From Rhizobium sp. AQ_MP (GTDB lineage Bacteria > Pseudomonadota > Alphaproteobacteria > Rhizobiales > Rhizobiaceae), in assembly GCF_014237835.1 (NCBI RefSeq), contig NZ_JACJVI010000001.1, positions 124,001 to 188,000 of the forward strand: a stretch of DNA of 64,000 nucleotides, written 5' to 3'. The notes beneath the pieces were generated by a model, which saw nothing but the letters and a program-made list of their open reading frames with translations, did not search any database and was not told the DNA's origin. Both the position numbers and the translations under genes were made by a program. The number at the start of each line of letters is the position of its first letter. Positions within the stretch are counted from its first letter, which is position 1. This document shows, in pieces, positions 8,634 to 18,065 of the stretch.

Positions 8634-10325
8634 ATGCTTCCGAGAATTGCGATCATCGGCACCGGCCCGACCGGCCTCTACACGTTCAAACAACTGATCG
8701 GCTCGACTGTTCCCTTGTCGATCACGCTCTACGAAGCGGAAGGCGAACCGGGCAAGGGCACGCCCTATCACCCTGATATGAACGACCCGGCCATGCTCTC
8801 CAACATTCCGAGCATCGAGCTTCCGGCCTTTGCCGAGACGCTGGCCGACTGGTTGCGGCGACAGGATGACGACACGCTGATGCGCCATGGTATCCGCCGG
8901 GAGGCGATCGACGAGCGGGAATTCTATCCGCGTCTGGTGCTTGGCGACTACATGCAGGCACAGTTTCAGCAGATGCAGGCTCAGGCAGCCGATCGCGGCC
9001 ACCAGGTGACGGTGCTGGCGCGCCACAAGGTCACAGATATCGAGATCCAGGCTGAGGCGATCCGGCTGAGGATTGCCCATCCCGACGGCGAAGACGATGC
9101 GATCTTCGACCATGTCGTGATGGCAACCGGCCACAACTGGCCGGAAAGCACCGAAATCCGCCCGGGCTACTTCGTTTCGCCCTGGCCGGCGAGCATCCTG
9201 AAGTCGGTGCGCAACGAGGCGGTCGGCATTCTCGGCACGTCGCTGAGCGGGATCGATGCCCTGATGACGGTCGCAACGGCCCACGGCATGTTCTATGCCG
9301 ATGCGGCCGGCGATCTGCAATATCAGCCGGCAGCGGATACGGAAGATTTCCGCGCCACGCTGATGTCGCGCAAGGGTATCCTGCCGGAGGCCGACTTCTA
9401 CTGCCCGCTCCCCTATGTGACGCCGCTTGTCTGCACGGAAGAGGCCATCGAGGCGCTGATCGCGACAGGTCGTCACGACTTGCTCGATGACGTCTTCGAG
9501 CTGTTCCGGGGAGAAATCGTCGCCCGCGACCCTGAATATGCTGCCCGGATCGGGCTGTCGCAATTGACGGTCGAGACTTTCGCCGCCGCCTACTATGCGG
9601 ACCGGACGGAGAGCGATCCCTTCGTCTGGGCGGCCAAGAACCTGGCCGAAGCCGAGGAGAACAGGCAGAAGCGTTATACGGTGCCGTGGCGTTATGCGAT
9701 CCTGATCACCCACGAGATCGTGGCAAAGGTCATTCCCCACCTCGATGAAAACGACCTGAAGCGCTTTCATCGGCACTTCAAGGGCATTTTCATCGATGAC
9801 TATGCAACGGTGCCGTTGATGTCGATCCGCAGGCTGCTGGCGCTGTCCCGGGCCGGCAAGCTCTCGATCCTGAAGCTCGGCGAGGATTACCAGATCCGCA
9901 CGGCGGAAGATGGGCTGGAGCGTGGCGCGGAGGTCGAAGTGAATGGCGAGGTTCATCGCTTCGGTGCCTTCATCGACGCAACGGGTCAGGAGACACTCTC
10001 GGCCACGGACCTTCCATTCCCGACCTTGGTCGCCCAGGGCGGCGTGCAGGTATCGGCGACCCCGAAGGCGGCCGCGATCCGGCAGCCGGACCGCGATCCC
10101 GATACGGTCCGCACCGGCGGCATCGATGTCGATGAATTCTATCGCCCGCGTCTCGGCCTCATGTCGGAAGGCCGGCTCTATTGCGCGGCGATCGCCTTCT
10201 TGCTGCACAAGGAGCCCTTCGTCCAGGGCATCACCAGCGCGCGCGACATCGGTGAAACGGTTGGCCGCGCGATCCTGAGCGATATCACCGACGAGAAAAC
10301 GCCGCTGTTTCAGATCTCGGCATGA
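8634..10325 (+). CDS. FAD/NAD(P)-binding oxidoreductase-like protein
   Basis: A 563-residue protein with an N-terminal dinucleotide-binding motif, IAIIGTGPTGLYTFKQL, with acidic YEAEGEPGKGTPY following as in the NAD_binding_9 group, and a second Rossmann segment at about residues 190-210 (EAVGILGTSLSGIDALM). The late segment GAFIDATGQE is a further FAD contact. Members of this group are related to HI0933-like and monooxygenase-type flavoproteins, with no defined substrate. It overlaps tail-to-tail with the MOSC gene by 16 bases. A large open frame on the opposite strand is a codon shadow. Confidence 0.8.
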   Translation: MLPRIAIIGTGPTGLYTFKQLIGSTVPLSITLYEAEGEPGKGTPYHPDMNDPAMLSNIPSIELPAFAETLADWLRRQDDDTLMRHGIRREAIDEREFYPRLVLGDYMQAQFQQMQAQAADRGHQVTVLARHKVTDIEIQAEAIRLRIAHPDGEDDAIFDHVVMATGHNWPESTEIRPGYFVSPWPASILKSVRNEAVGILGTSLSGIDALMTVATAHGMFYADAAGDLQYQPAADTEDFRATLMSRKGILPEADFYCPLPYVTPLVCTEEAIEALIATGRHDLLDDVFELFRGEIVARDPEYAARIGLSQLTVETFAAAYYADRTESDPFVWAAKNLAEAEENRQKRYTVPWRYAILITHEIVAKVIPHLDENDLKRFHRHFKGIFIDDYATVPLMSIRRLLALSRAGKLSILKLGEDYQIRTAEDGLERGAEVEVNGEVHRFGAFIDATGQETLSATDLPFPTLVAQGGVQVSATPKAAAIRQPDRDPDTVRTGGIDVDEFYRPRLGLMSEGRLYCAAIAFLLHKEPFVQGITSARDIGETVGRAILSDITDEKTPLFQISA

Positions 10326-11038
10326 ACGGGATCGCCGACACGGATAGTGACGGGGTCGGCAGGCGTGGCATAGACGCCGAGATTGCGCTTGTTGTGGCGC
10401 ATGATGCCGCGCAGCACGTCGGGCTCTTCCGCAAGACCGGGTTGTGCGACCAGCGTCATGCCACAGCGGCGCGAGGCTTCCGTCACATGAATGTCGGCGT
10501 CGCCGATTCGTAACGTATGACCCACCCAGTCGTTCTCGATGAAGCCTTCGCCGTCGTCCGTTTCGATCAGAACGGAGGGCCGGAACCGTCTTGCATCGAG
10601 CGGCGGAAGACCGGTCACTTTGGCAAGGGCCTCCGCCGAGGCGGTTGTCACCAGGTGAAGTGGCGCAGGCTTGTAACGGTTGGAGACGACGGGGAAACGG
10701 TAGTCTCCCGCGCCGACGAGGCCGACTGCAACGGCGAAACCGAAATGCTCGGCCAGTCGGTCCGGCAGGGCTCCATCATCGAGCGCATGCTCGGCACCGT
10801 CGGCAAAGCGCAGCACCGGCAGCCCGGAGGACGGTTGCGACGCGGTGATGAAGAGGGCGGGACGCCAGCGCGTTTCCTTCTCGGGGGCGGCGGCAAGACC
10901 AGTTTCCGGATCAAACAGTGCAAAACGCCGATCGCCTGCGATGCCAAGGGGCGTGATGGTGATTGATTCGAGAGCCTCGCCCCCGACCGAACTCACGGGA
11001 TAACGCCAGACTTCCTGTACCCGGCCGATTTTTCGCAT
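10310..11038 (-). CDS. MOSC-domain protein
   Basis: A 242-residue protein with an N-terminal MOSC beta-barrel (VQEVWRYPVSSVGGEALESI ... GDRRFAL) and a C-terminal MOSC domain including RFRPSVLIE and TEASRRCGM. The cysteine in RRCGM sits where mARC and YcbX-type proteins hold the molybdenum cofactor, so molybdenum-dependent reduction of N-hydroxylated compounds is plausible. It is co-directional with kbl-tdh, 89 bases after tdh, and could be their distal operon partner, though a separate promoter is equally likely. Its 3' end overlaps the FAD protein gene. Confidence 0.82.
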   Translation of the reverse strand: MRKIGRVQEVWRYPVSSVGGEALESITITPLGIAGDRRFALFDPETGLAAAPEKETRWRPALFITASQPSSGLPVLRFADGAEHALDDGALPDRLAEHFGFAVAVGLVGAGDYRFPVVSNRYKPAPLHLVTTASAEALAKVTGLPPLDARRFRPSVLIETDDGEGFIENDWVGHTLRIGDADIHVTEASRRCGMTLVAQPGLAEEPDVLRGIMRHNKRNLGVYATPADPVTIRVGDPVHAEI

Positions 11039-11127
11039 GGTGGCTCCCCATAAAAGACCGTCACCATACGCCCGGCGGCGTGCATTGTTCCATCGAAACA
11101 GCCTGAGTTCGGTTTGGCCGCCAGCGG

Positions 11128-12153
11128 TCAGGTCCAGTCGAGCACAATCTTGCTCGCCTTGCCGGCAGCCGCAAGTTCGAAGGCTTCAGCGTAGTCGTCC
11201 ACCTTCATCCGGTGCGTGATGACCTTGCGGATGTCGAGGCCGCTTTCCAGCATGGCGAGCATCTTGTGCCAGGTGTCGAACATTTCGCGGCCGTAGATGC
11301 CCTTCAGCGTCACCATGCGGAAGACGACCTTGGAGAGGTCGAAATGGAAGGGCCGGGCCGGGACGCCCAAGAGTGCGATGCGACCGCCCATGACGAGATG
11401 GTCGATCATCTGATCGAGGGCCGCGGGGGAGCCGCTCATCTCGAGGCCGACATCGAAGCCTTCCTTCATCTTCAGCGTCGCCATGACGTCGCGCAGGTCT
11501 TCGTTCGCGACGTTGACCGGATGCACGTCGGCGACTTCGGCCGCAAGCGCCAGGCGCTCCGGATTGACGTCGGTGATGACAACATGACGCGCGCCGACAT
11601 GGCGGGCGATCGCGGCCCCCATGATGCCGATCGGCCCGGCGCCGGTGATGATCACGTCCTCGCCGACGAGATCGAAGGCGAGTGCGGTATGCACGGCATT
11701 GCCGAGCGGATCGAGGATCGCGCCGATCTCGTCGTCGATCGTGTCGGGGAGCGGGATGATGTTGAAGGCCGGGATCTTGGCGAATTCCGCAAACGTGCCC
11801 TGCACATTGACGCCGATGCCCTTCGTCTCCGGGTCGAGATGATATTTGCCCGCCCGCGAAGCGCGGCTGTTCATGCCGACCAGATGGCCCTCGCCGGAGA
11901 CGCGCTGGCCGACCTGGAGGTTGCGCACATTGGCGCCGATGGCGACGATCTCGCCGGCATATTCATGGCCGGTGATCATCGGCACGGGGATCGTCTTCTG
12001 CGCCCACTCGTCCCATTTGTAGATATGCACGTCGGTGCCGCAGATGCCGGTCTTGTTGATCTTGACCAGCACGTCGTCGGGCCCGATCTCCGGGACCGGC
12101 GCGTCGATCATCCAGATGCCGACCTCGGATTTCTGTTTGGAAAGCGCCTTCAT
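11128..12153 (-). CDS. tdh: L-threonine 3-dehydrogenase
   Basis: A 341-residue zinc alcohol-dehydrogenase family enzyme oxidising threonine to 2-amino-3-ketobutyrate with NAD. Catalytic-zinc ligands Cys38 (GICGTD) and His63-Glu64 (TGHEYAGE) are present, as is the NAD-binding motif [12 protein letters not shown] (about 169-180). Oddly, the usual four-cysteine structural-zinc lobe is absent: residues 86-106 read [21 protein letters not shown] with no Cys. The gene follows kbl with a 2-base gap, the standard kbl-tdh pair for threonine to glycine plus acetyl-CoA. It ends 89 bases before the MOSC gene. Confidence 0.93.
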   Translation of the reverse strand: MKALSKQKSEVGIWMIDAPVPEIGPDDVLVKINKTGICGTDVHIYKWDEWAQKTIPVPMITGHEYAGEIVAIGANVRNLQVGQRVSGEGHLVGMNSRASRAGKYHLDPETKGIGVNVQGTFAEFAKIPAFNIIPLPDTIDDEIGAILDPLGNAVHTALAFDLVGEDVIITGAGPIGIMGAAIARHVGARHVVITDVNPERLALAAEVADVHPVNVANEDLRDVMATLKMKEGFDVGLEMSGSPAALDQMIDHLVMGGRIALLGVPARPFHFDLSKVVFRMVTLKGIYGREMFDTWHKMLAMLESGLDIRKVITHRMKVDDYAEAFELAAAGKASKIVLDWT

Positions 12154-12155
12154 GA

Positions 12156-13358
12156 TCAGATCATCCCGATGGTCTTGCCGGCATCGATGAATGCGGCGAT
12201 GGCGGTGTCGATATCGGCCTCACTGAGCGCTGCCGACATCTGGGTGCGGATGCGGGCCTGGCCCTTGGGCACGACGGGGAAGAAGAAGCCGGCGACATAG
12301 ACGCCGCGCGCATCGAGTTCGGCGGCGAGCTTCTGGGCGAGCACCGCGTCATGGGTCATGACCGGGATGATCGGCGTTTCGCCGGGAAGCAGCTCGAACC
12401 CGGCCTCGGTCAGGCCCTGGCGGAACCGCCGGGTATGACCAGAGAGCTTGGCGCGCAGATCGTCGGCACTTTCGGCGATCTCGATCGCTTTCAGCGAGCC
12501 GGCGGCGACGGCAGGCGCCAGGCTGTTGGAAAAGAGATAGGGCCGCGCCCGCTGGCGAAGCAGGTCGATCGCGGCTTTCGGGCCGGCGATGAAGCCGCCC
12601 ATGGCTCCACCCAGCGTCTTGCCGAAGGTGCCGGTGATGATGTCGACGCGGGTGCCGACGCCGGTCAGCGTCGGTGTGCCCTTGCCCTTGGCGCCGAGAT
12701 GGCCTGTGGCATGGCATTCGTCGATCATCACCATGGCGCCGTATTTCTCGGCGAGCGCGCAGATCTCCGGGAGCTTGGCGACATAGCCGTCCATCGAGAA
12801 GACGCCGTCGGTGACGATCAGCCGGAAGCGAGTACCCTCGGCAATCGCCTTTTTCAGCTCGTCTTCCAGCGCATCCATGTCCGAATTGGCATAGCGATAG
12901 CGCTTTGCCTTGGAGAGGCGCACGCCATCGATGATCGAGGCATGGTTGAGGCTGTCGGAAATGATCGCATCTTCCGGACCGAGCAGCGTCTCGAAGATCC
13001 CGCCATTGGCATCGAAACAGGCGGCAAATAGGATGGCGTCGTCCTTGTCGAGATAACGGGCGATCGCCTGCTCGAGCTGACGGTGGATGTCCTGCGCGCC
13101 GCAGATGAAACGCACCGAAGCCATGCCGAAGCCGTGGCTGTCGATCGCGGCCTTCGCGGCCCGTTCGATCTCGGGATGGTTGGCAAGGCCGAGATAATTG
13201 TTGGCGCAGAGATTGATCATCTCGCGCGTGCCCCTGGCATCGCGCACCTGGATGCGACCCGATTGCGGGCTGACGATCTCGCGCTCGCGCTTCAGAAGCC
13301 CGTCGGCTTCGATGCCCTTAAGTGTTTCGGTGATATGGTCGAGAAAGCCGGCCTGCAT
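12156..13358 (-). CDS. kbl: 2-amino-3-ketobutyrate CoA ligase (glycine C-acetyltransferase)
   Basis: A PLP-dependent alpha-oxoamine synthase cleaving 2-amino-3-ketobutyrate with CoA into glycine and acetyl-CoA. The 400-residue form begins [13 protein letters not shown], as in E. coli Kbl (398 residues), with a GAGGGA ribosome binding site; the upstream extension of the open frame is ignored. Conserved blocks are [33 protein letters not shown] and the PLP-lysine motif [11 protein letters not shown]. It is the first gene of the kbl-tdh unit and lies 82 bases downstream of an XRE/cupin regulator gene on the same strand, with its own candidate promoter in the gap. Confidence 0.94.
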   Translation of the reverse strand: MQAGFLDHITETLKGIEADGLLKREREIVSPQSGRIQVRDARGTREMINLCANNYLGLANHPEIERAAKAAIDSHGFGMASVRFICGAQDIHRQLEQAIARYLDKDDAILFAACFDANGGIFETLLGPEDAIISDSLNHASIIDGVRLSKAKRYRYANSDMDALEDELKKAIAEGTRFRLIVTDGVFSMDGYVAKLPEICALAEKYGAMVMIDECHATGHLGAKGKGTPTLTGVGTRVDIITGTFGKTLGGAMGGFIAGPKAAIDLLRQRARPYLFSNSLAPAVAAGSLKAIEIAESADDLRAKLSGHTRRFRQGLTEAGFELLPGETPIIPVMTHDAVLAQKLAAELDARGVYVAGFFFPVVPKGQARIRTQMSAALSEADIDTAIAAFIDAGKTIGMI

Positions 13359-13380
13359 GGGAAATCCCTCGATGCTGAAT

Positions 13381-13414
13381 AATTCCAGCATATCGGAATT
13401 TTGCGCTTCGGCAA
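13381..13414 (-). promoter_or_regulatory. Candidate kbl promoter with palindromic operator
   Basis: Reading on the minus strand, TTGCCG (13409-13414), a 16-base spacer and TATGCT (13387-13392) form a plausible -35/-10 pair. The -10 lies inside a perfect inverted repeat AATTCC-N8-GGAATT (13381-13400), and another GGAATT half-site is at 13425-13430. The position suggests repression by the XRE/cupin protein encoded just upstream. Inferred from sequence only. Confidence 0.5.
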
Positions 13415-13440
13415 TCGATATTTTGGAATTGCCTTTTCGT

Positions 13441-14004
13441 CTATCTGTGTAGCACGACCAGCAGGCCCTTGCCGATATCGCTTCCGGCATTGCGGATCGC
13501 ATGTGGAACATCGGCGCGGTAGCGGGCGGTTTCGCCTGATCGGATCACTGTCGTGCTGCCGCCGCAGGAAATCTCGAAGCCATCGGTGAAGGCGGTGAAA
13601 TGCTCAAACGCGCCGATCGAATGCGGCTGGCTGACAAGCGCGCCGCCCGGATCCATTTCGAGGTCATACCATTCCGTCTGGCCGGCGAGCCGGGGCGAGC
13701 TCAGGATCTTCAGCCGGCAGGAGCCGTCGGCGCTGCGGATGACAGGCGTGTGCATGACTGAGGTCACCTCGATCTCCTCGCGACCCGCGACGGAGGTGCC
13801 GTTTCCGATCAGATCGGACAACTCGATCTCCATGGCCTGGGTGAGGCTCCAGAGCACGGCAAAGGTCGGGTTGGCCTCGCCGCGCTCGATCTGGCTCAGC
13901 ATCGACTTAGAGACGCCGGACAGTGTGCCGAGCTGCTCGAGCGTCAGCTTGCGCGCCTTGCGCTCGCGCTTGATGGCCGGGCCGATCTCGGGAGTGTGCT
14001 GCAT
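13441..14004 (-). CDS. XRE-family regulator with cupin domain
   Basis: The N-terminal helix-turn-helix ([33 protein letters not shown], about residues 10-45) is followed by a C-terminal cupin ([20 protein letters not shown] ... [16 protein letters not shown]). This is the SutR/PuuR-like architecture, in which the cupin senses an amino acid or amine. The frame extends 33 codons upstream, but the ATG at 14004 opens the usual fold. It lies directly upstream of kbl-tdh on the same strand and is divergent from another XRE/cupin gene, so control of threonine catabolism is a reasonable inference. Confidence 0.8.
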   Translation of the reverse strand: MQHTPEIGPAIKRERKARKLTLEQLGTLSGVSKSMLSQIERGEANPTFAVLWSLTQAMEIELSDLIGNGTSVAGREEIEVTSVMHTPVIRSADGSCRLKILSSPRLAGQTEWYDLEMDPGGALVSQPHSIGAFEHFTAFTDGFEISCGGSTTVIRSGETARYRADVPHAIRNAGSDIGKGLLVVLHR

Positions 14005-14128
14005 GGGGTCATGTCCTGCGGTTTGGACGGCGTTGGCCGACAATCCTTTTAAGCTGAGCCTGCGGGAATGCGGAAGAGGCAAGTGCACGGAGCTTGACTC
14101 CAATATCAGCGCATGAAATTCTCAGATA

Positions 14129-14701
14129 ATGGAATCGATCGATCAATTCGAGGAACATGTTGCCGAACGGCTGAAGCGCCTGCGCCTTGAGCGCGGCCTG
14201 ACGCTGGACCAGTTGGCGGAGCTCTCGGGCGTCAGCCGGGCGATGATCTCGCGCATCGAGCGCATGGAGGCAAGCCCGACTGCAGCGCTGTTGGCGCGGC
14301 TCTGCTCGGCCCTTGGGGTATCGCTCTCGGTCTTCTTTGCGGGCAATGAAGCCGAGCTATCGCCGCTGGCACGACGCGCCGACCAGGCGGTCTGGCGCGA
14401 TCCGGAAAGCGGCTATCTGCGCCGTGCCGTCTCGCCTCAGGGCACGGGCAGCGGCACCGATATCGTCGAGGTCGAATTTCCGGCCGGTGCCGAAGTGCGT
14501 TTTCCCGGCCGCCCGACCGGCCGCAGCCAGACCCAGCATGTCTGGGTCTTCGAAGGCGCAATCGAGCTGATGGTCGGCGAGACGGTACACCGGCTGGAAG
14601 CCGGCGACTGCCTGTTCATGAATGTCGGTGATGTGCACGGCTACAGGAACCCGACCGACCGACCCGCCCGCTATGCCGTGGTGATCTCCCTCGGCCCCTG
14701 A
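14129..14701 (+). CDS. XRE-family regulator with cupin domain
   Basis: A 190-residue protein with an N-terminal helix-turn-helix (RLKRLRLERGLTLDQLAELSGVSRAMISRIERM) and a cupin_2 domain (GAEVRFPGRPTGRSQTQHVWVF ... GDCLFMNVGDVHGYRNP). It shares the layout of the divergent regulator but is not a close copy. It is followed after 25 bases by a GNAT gene and probably controls it. The intergenic region to the divergent regulator is 124 bases. No strong ribosome binding site precedes the ATG. Confidence 0.85.
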   Translation: MESIDQFEEHVAERLKRLRLERGLTLDQLAELSGVSRAMISRIERMEASPTAALLARLCSALGVSLSVFFAGNEAELSPLARRADQAVWRDPESGYLRRAVSPQGTGSGTDIVEVEFPAGAEVRFPGRPTGRSQTQHVWVFEGAIELMVGETVHRLEAGDCLFMNVGDVHGYRNPTDRPARYAVVISLGP

Positions 14702-14726
14702 ACACCAAAGACCACAGGACCTGACC

Positions 14727-15257
14727 ATGACTGACACCACCACGGACATTCGCCTGCTTTCACAGGCCGATGCGATCGCCGCCTTGCCGGATCTCTCCGA
14801 GACGCTCGCCGACTGCGTCGAGGGCGGGGCCTCGCTCGGCTATATGTCGCCTTTCAGGCCTGATGACGGACAGGCCTTCTGGCGGGGTGTGGCGGACGCC
14901 GTCGGGCGCGGCGAAGTTTTGCTTTACGGCGCCTTTGTCGGGGACAGACTGGTTGGCACCGTGCAGGTCGGTTTTGCCTCCAAGCCCAACCAGCCGCATC
15001 GTGCCGATCTCATGAAGCTGCTCGTGCATCGCGACGCGCGCGGCCTCGGGCTGTCCAAGGCACTGATGGCGGCGGCCGAAGCCGGTGCCGCCAAGGCTGG
15101 ACGCTGGCTGTTGGTGCTCGACACCGCCGCGGGCGAACTGGCCGAGGGCCTCTACGAAAAGCTTGGCTGGCAGCGCTCCGGCGTCATCCCGAGCTACGCG
15201 CTGTTTCCGGACGGGCGTTATTGCGACACGGTGATCTTCTGGAAAACTGTGGCTTGA
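14727..15257 (+). CDS. GNAT-family N-acetyltransferase
   Basis: A 176-residue GNAT protein: VGTVQVGFASKPNQPHRADLMKLLVH is the central sheet, DARGLGLSKALMAAAE is acetyl-CoA motif A, and LYEKLGWQRSGVIPSYALFPDG the C-terminal motif B region. It is related to the group that inactivates small molecules such as phosphinothricin or amino-acid analogues; the substrate is not readable. It is downstream of, and probably co-transcribed with, the XRE/cupin regulator gene, a common regulator-acetyltransferase pairing. Confidence 0.85.
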   Translation: MTDTTTDIRLLSQADAIAALPDLSETLADCVEGGASLGYMSPFRPDDGQAFWRGVADAVGRGEVLLYGAFVGDRLVGTVQVGFASKPNQPHRADLMKLLVHRDARGLGLSKALMAAAEAGAAKAGRWLLVLDTAAGELAEGLYEKLGWQRSGVIPSYALFPDGRYCDTVIFWKTVA

Positions 15258-15375
15258 GCGCATCGCCCGCAAGTTCCTGATATTCAGCCCAAAAAACGTC
15301 CGTTTCACGCCCTTTTCAGCAAGTCGTGCATCTGCTTATCGTCCGGACGTTTCTAGTCTTGGGGGATGAAACGTA

Positions 15376-15744
15376 ATGGCTGTGAAAGCAACCTTGAAAT
15401 GGATGGCAGTCGGTCTGGCGATCGCCGTCGCGGCACCTGCGCTGGCTGCCGACGTGACCTTCGTGATGCGCAATGACCATCCCAATGCGGTCGAAGTCGA
15501 ACTCTACAGCCAGGACCGTGACTATGTCTGGCCCGGCAATGGTGAGGTCTTCTACCTCGACGACGGCGAGACGAAGCAGATCCCGCTGTCCTGCCAGGAA
15601 GGCGAGACCATCTGTTATGGCGCCTGGCTTTCGGGCGACAAGCAGAGCTATTGGGGCGTGGGGCCGAACAACGCGGAAAACTGCGAGAACTGCTGCTACA
15701 CCTGCACCGGTGGCGAGACCGAGCAGATCAATCTGACCGAGTAA
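15376..15744 (+). CDS. Exported Cys-containing protein of unknown function
   Basis: The 122-residue protein has a signal peptide (about residues 1-24, cleavage after APALA) and a mature part of about 98 residues that looks like a single beta-rich domain. It carries six cysteines: one in LSCQEGE, one in TICYG, and the dense cluster ENCENCCYTC near residues 105-112. That suggests disulfides or metal binding. I do not recognise a named family; similar sized proteins are seen in Rhizobiales. It is a single gene ending before a strong terminator. Confidence 0.75.
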   Translation: MAVKATLKWMAVGLAIAVAAPALAADVTFVMRNDHPNAVEVELYSQDRDYVWPGNGEVFYLDDGETKQIPLSCQEGETICYGAWLSGDKQSYWGVGPNNAENCENCCYTCTGGETEQINLTE

Positions 15745-15770
15745 CATCGGATCGGCGGGGGCCGAGGGGC

Positions 15771-15815
15771 GGGGGCGATTTTTCTGGTCAAACGACCAGG
15801 AAATCGCCCCCTTTG
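15771..15815. terminator. Strong hairpin terminator
   Basis: A long stem pairs GGGGGCGATTT..CTGGTC (15771-15789) with GACCAGGAAATCGCCCCC (15794-15811), with a 4-base loop and a short T-run after it. It ends the exported-protein gene. Confidence 0.8.
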
Positions 15816-15881
15816 CACTTGTGGCTTTACCTGTGACAAGGCTAGTTTTTCCTCCAAAAGAACCAGAGGGAAAACGAAACG

Positions 15882-16910
15882 ATGCGCGTATTCTATTCCG
15901 AAAAACACAAGCTCCGGGATGCCAAGACCGAGCTGCATGGCGGCCTGTTGGTCAAGCCTTTCGAGGGGCCTTTCCGCGCCGAATGGGTGCTGGCAGGCGT
16001 CAAGGAGGCCGGCTTCACCGATGTGCGCGCGCCGGCGGAGCACGGGCTTGAAACGGCGCTCAAGGTGCATGATGCGGGCTACCTCGAATTCCTGCGCACC
16101 TGCTGGGATCGCTGGCAGGCACATGGCTTCGAGGGCGAGGCAATCGCCACCTCCTTCCCCTGCCGCCGCAGCCAGACGGGCCGCGTGCCGAAGAACATCG
16201 ACGGTGCGGTCGGCTACTACACCAATTCGGCGGAAACCTCGATTTCCAAGGGCACCTACGAGGCGGCGATCGCCTCGATGGATGTCGCGCTCTCCGGTGC
16301 CGACTGGCTGAATGAGGGCAACCGCTTCGCCTTCTCGCTCTGCCGCCCGCCGGGCCACCATGCCGGCATCGATCTCTTTGGCGGCTATTGCTTCATCAAC
16401 AATGCCGCCGTCGCTGCCCAGCGCCTGATCGACCACGGCGCGAAGAAGGTCGCGATCCTCGATGTCGACTTCCACCATGGCAATGGCACGCAGGACATTA
16501 CCTATCGCCGCGGCGACATCTTCTTCGCCTCCCTGCATGGCGAGCCGGAAGACGCCTTCCCCTTCTTCCTCGGTTATGCCGACGAGACGGGCGAGGGCGA
16601 CGGCGAAGGCCTGAACGCCAACTATCCGATGCCCTCGGGCACGCCATGGGAAATCTGGTCGGCCGCCCTGGAAGACAGTCTGAAGAAGATCAGGGCCTAT
16701 GGTGCCGAAGCGATCGTCGTCTCGCTCGGCGTCGATACCTTCGAAAAGGACCCGATCAGCTTCTTCAAGCTGAAGAGCCCGGATTACATCCGCATGGGCG
16801 AGATGATCGCGCAAAGCGGCGTGCCCGTACTCACCCTGATGGAAGGCGGCTACGGTGTGCCGGAAATCGGGCTGAACGTCGCCAATGTCCTGAAGGGCCT
16901 GGAAACCTAG
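15882..16910 (+). CDS. Acetylpolyamine amidohydrolase (class II histone-deacetylase-like)
   Basis: The 342-residue enzyme closely follows the Mycoplana ramosa acetylpolyamine amidohydrolase throughout (for example RPPGHHAGIDLFGGYCFINN). Catalytic histidines are His159-His160, zinc ligands Asp196, His198 and Asp285, and the catalytic Tyr is Tyr324 in EGGYGVPEIG. It removes acetyl groups from acetylputrescine, acetylspermidine and related amines in the cytoplasm. It is convergent with an AraC-family regulator gene (2-base gap) and lies beside an amine-permease and copper amine oxidase unit, so it should supply free polyamine to that pathway. Confidence 0.92.
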   Translation: MRVFYSEKHKLRDAKTELHGGLLVKPFEGPFRAEWVLAGVKEAGFTDVRAPAEHGLETALKVHDAGYLEFLRTCWDRWQAHGFEGEAIATSFPCRRSQTGRVPKNIDGAVGYYTNSAETSISKGTYEAAIASMDVALSGADWLNEGNRFAFSLCRPPGHHAGIDLFGGYCFINNAAVAAQRLIDHGAKKVAILDVDFHHGNGTQDITYRRGDIFFASLHGEPEDAFPFFLGYADETGEGDGEGLNANYPMPSGTPWEIWSAALEDSLKKIRAYGAEAIVVSLGVDTFEKDPISFFKLKSPDYIRMGEMIAQSGVPVLTLMEGGYGVPEIGLNVANVLKGLET

Positions 16911-16912
16911 AT

Positions 16913-17974
16913 CTAGCCCGGCTGGCCGGGTCCGCTGCCTTGACCCCGCCACGCCTTCTGCGCCCGCCAAAAGACGGTCGAGTCGGCATAGCCCAGCACC
17001 TCGGCGATCCGCGCCTTCTGAACATGTGCCGCCAGCTGGGTGGCGGCGATCATCTTACGATTGTCGCGTACCAGGTCTCTGAGGGTTGTCCCCTCTTCGG
17101 AGAGGCGGCGCTGCAACGTGCGCACTGAGATGCGCAATTCGGCCGAAAGCGCGGACAGGGTGATCGGCTTGTGGCCGAGATAGATGCCGATCAGGGCACG
17201 CACCTGGTCGGTCATCGTCTCGGGCATCGCGGATTGGCCACCGAGTTCGGCAACATGCCGTTCCAGCACCCGCAAGAGCGCGGGGTCCTCCTGCCGGTGA
17301 ACACGGTTCGCATCCTCGCTGGAAACAAGGATCCGGTTGGCTGTTTCGCCAAAGACCAGAGGACAGCGAAAGATGCGCTTCAGCACCGTCTGGTCGCGCG
17401 GTTCGACATGCTCGAAATGCACCTCGATCGGCCTCCAGCCCCAGGCGAAGCAGGACCGCAGCAGCTGGCAGATGGCGGCAACACTGAACTCGCTGTCCTG
17501 GCGCCTCGGCCACATCCGGGGGTCATCGAGCCTGTAGCTCCAGACAAGATTCCCGTTTTCCTCGAAAAGCCCGGAACTCGTGGCTCCCTGGACGGCGTTG
17601 GCATGTTTGGCCAGTCGCTCCAAAGCGATGCGCATGGTGGCGGATATCGAAAACAGCACGCCGATCGGGCCGATATCGCTCGGCTGCACCAGTGTGCCGA
17701 GGCGTGCACCCAGCGTTGGCTCTCCGGTGATCAGCGCTGCCTCCTCGAAGATCGCCACATAACGCGGCATCGGGATCATCGCATAGGGATCGTTGAGCTG
17801 GCTCCGCAGGATGCCATGGCAGGCCAGCAGGAGATCCGCCTTGCCGCTGCACCTGTCAATCTGCTCGACCAGTGGCCACAAGACCGAGGCTCGAATGGAT
17901 GCAATTCTTGGGATTCGATTGTTCAATTCCGGTGCAGATGCCATTTTCAGCGTCCCCACGGCCCGTGTTGGCAT
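16913..17974 (-). CDS. AraC-family transcriptional regulator (Arabinose_bd type)
   Basis: A 353-residue protein with an N-terminal ligand-binding region of the PF12625 type (about residues 30-220, including GEPTLGARLG and VLFSISATMRIALERLAKH) and a C-terminal AraC helix-turn-helix (ITLSALSAELRISVRTLQRRLSEEG ... IAEVLGYADSTVFWRAQKAW). Relatives such as OruR and ArgR-type regulators activate amino-acid or amine catabolism. It is divergent from the amine permease gene with a 91-base gap, so it is the likely controller of the locus. An alternative ATG lies at 17944. Confidence 0.85.
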   Translation of the reverse strand: MPTRAVGTLKMASAPELNNRIPRIASIRASVLWPLVEQIDRCSGKADLLLACHGILRSQLNDPYAMIPMPRYVAIFEEAALITGEPTLGARLGTLVQPSDIGPIGVLFSISATMRIALERLAKHANAVQGATSSGLFEENGNLVWSYRLDDPRMWPRRQDSEFSVAAICQLLRSCFAWGWRPIEVHFEHVEPRDQTVLKRIFRCPLVFGETANRILVSSEDANRVHRQEDPALLRVLERHVAELGGQSAMPETMTDQVRALIGIYLGHKPITLSALSAELRISVRTLQRRLSEEGTTLRDLVRDNRKMIAATQLAAHVQKARIAEVLGYADSTVFWRAQKAWRGQGSGPGQPG

Positions 17975-18065
17975 GAATTATCGATTCATTGACGTAGATC
18001 GCAATTACGAGACCAAATTGTCGCGCCTAACCTCTTGACCAAAATCAAGCATAAGAGGGGTTACC

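Noticed and set aside
8463..10208. 581-codon open frame opposite the FAD protein
   Set aside because: Codon-bias shadow; the plus-strand protein has clear dinucleotide-binding motifs.
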